NCBI RefSeq assembly: GCF_000472445.1
Contig: NZ_AXAJ01000017.1
Coordinates: forward strand, 1 to 64,000
Length of the DNA: 64,000 nucleotides
Direction: 5' to 3'
Source: Burkholderia sp. WSM2230
GTDB taxonomy: Bacteria; Pseudomonadota; Gammaproteobacteria; Burkholderiales; Burkholderiaceae
Made by a program: the position numbers and the translations under genes. Positions 63,557 through 64,000 of the stretch are shown in pieces (positions within the stretch are counted from its first letter, which is position 1; each line of letters opens with the position of its first letter). Below the pieces are notes generated by a model, which saw nothing but the letters and a program-made list of their open reading frames with translations, ran no database searches and was not told the DNA's origin.

Positions 63557-64000
63557 TTACGGATAGAAAATCTGTACGCGGAAATTCGAGGCGACCGCGT
63601 TGCCCGTGTCGAGGCGCACGATCATGGTTTGCGTCATGTGCGGCGGCAGGCCGGCTGCGATGGGCGTGCCGGGCGGGACATAATCTTGCGGAAACAGCAC
63701 CCGGCGCAGCGCAATGTTGTTCTGGTCGTCGAGCAGCGTCAGCTCGATCGCCGGATAAGCGAGCGCCACGTTGAAGCGGTTGCGCAGCGGCATGCGCAAT
63801 TCGAGCTTGTGCGGCCCGTCGACCTGGCGCAGATCGGACGGCTCGACCTGCAGACCGTCGATGTCGTGCGGCGCGGTGAGCTGGCAGCCGAGTTGCGCGC
63901 ACGCCTTCGCGTACAGCACCTGCGTGCGCGGCAGATAGACGAGCACCGTTTCGCGCTGCCACCAGGCGAGTTGCGCCAGCAGGGCGATGACGAGCAGTCC
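63557..64000 (-). CDS. DUF3426 family protein, C-terminal part (runs off the window)
   Basis: The open frame continues to the window edge, so the start is missing. The visible 147 residues begin with a hydrophobic segment (GLLVIALLAQLAWW) that is probably a membrane helix. A DUF3426-type periplasmic domain follows (LELRMPLRNRFNVALAYPAI, RRVLFPQDYVPPG, GNAVASNFRVQIFYP). Full-length family members usually have an N-terminal zinc ribbon, which would lie outside the window. Function is unknown. In Burkholderiales it often neighbours prmA and accB/accC genes. Confidence 0.8.
   Translation of the reverse strand, partial: GLLVIALLAQLAWWQRETVLVYLPRTQVLYAKACAQLGCQLTAPHDIDGLQVEPSDLRQVDGPHKLELRMPLRNRFNVALAYPAIELTLLDDQNNIALRRVLFPQDYVPPGTPIAAGLPPHMTQTMIVRLDTGNAVASNFRVQIFYP

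Overview
The window is a GC-rich, densely packed chromosomal segment of a betaproteobacterium, most likely Paraburkholderia or Burkholderia. This rests on gene order (dcw cluster, lpxC, secA, argJ; rplU-rpmA-obgE-proB; rppH-proS), a Coq7-type quinone hydroxylase, a Burkholderia-type porin, a lysine/alanine-rich H1-like protein and an adenosine-kinase-like PfkB protein. I see no prophage, insertion sequence, CRISPR array or other mobile element. Almost everything is core housekeeping machinery.

Layout. 1-270: tail of an rRNA operon (23S-5S spacer, 5S rRNA, terminator). 270-8,140: a loosely organised stretch with an M20 amidohydrolase, an orphan molybdopterin oxidoreductase, the acyl-CoA ligase FadD, a general porin and coq7. 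8,430-26,031: a complete division and cell wall (dcw) cluster, mraZ-rsmH-ftsL-ftsI-murE-murF-mraY-murD-ftsW-murG-murC-ddlB-ftsQ-ftsA-ftsZ. Many of its genes overlap by ATGA, and it is preceded by a promoter with an array of MraZ-type repeats. Then come a peroxiredoxin and lpxC. 28,061-34,380: dciA (DUF721, opposite strand), secA, argJ, a DUF815 ATPase and a MutT-type Nudix hydrolase. 34,511-40,173, minus strand: the pilB-pilC-pilD-coaE-zapD-yacG group. 40,241-42,871, minus strand: a CorC/HlyC-type CBS protein, tRNA-Pro(CGG) and polyprenyl diphosphate synthase. 43,027-46,253: rplU-rpmA, obgE and proB. 46,418-50,457: a CNP1-like lipoprotein, rppH, proS and a MarC protein. 50,566-54,554: hpt, ffh, a CcsA/YpjD-like membrane protein, a small membrane-anchored CxxC protein and ampD. 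54,555-60,037: class Ia ribonucleotide reductase nrdA and nrdB with unusually long non-coding flanks. 60,482-64,000: the H1-like protein, a glycine-zipper lipoprotein, a PfkB nucleoside kinase, tpx and the truncated start of a DUF3426 protein.

How the genes fit together. The dcw genes make lipid II precursors (MurC-F, DdlB, MraY, MurG), build the divisome (FtsL, I, W, Q, A, Z) and regulate the cluster (MraZ, RsmH). ZapD, elsewhere in the window, bundles FtsZ, and AmpD recycles the resulting muropeptides. LpxC starts lipid A synthesis. SecA, Ffh and PilD handle protein export.

The most interesting non-coding region is upstream of nrdA. A sigma70-like promoter has one NrdR-type box over its -10 and a second box 31 bp downstream. 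These are followed by 24-bp tandem repeats carrying perfect DnaA-box matches, all in a leader of about 420 nt. A 650-bp gene-free gap between nrdA and nrdB, ending in a 12-bp stem-loop, is also unexplained. No wholly new multi-gene system is evident. The less-characterised conserved units are the DUF815-Nudix pair and the CxxC membrane protein translationally coupled to ampD.
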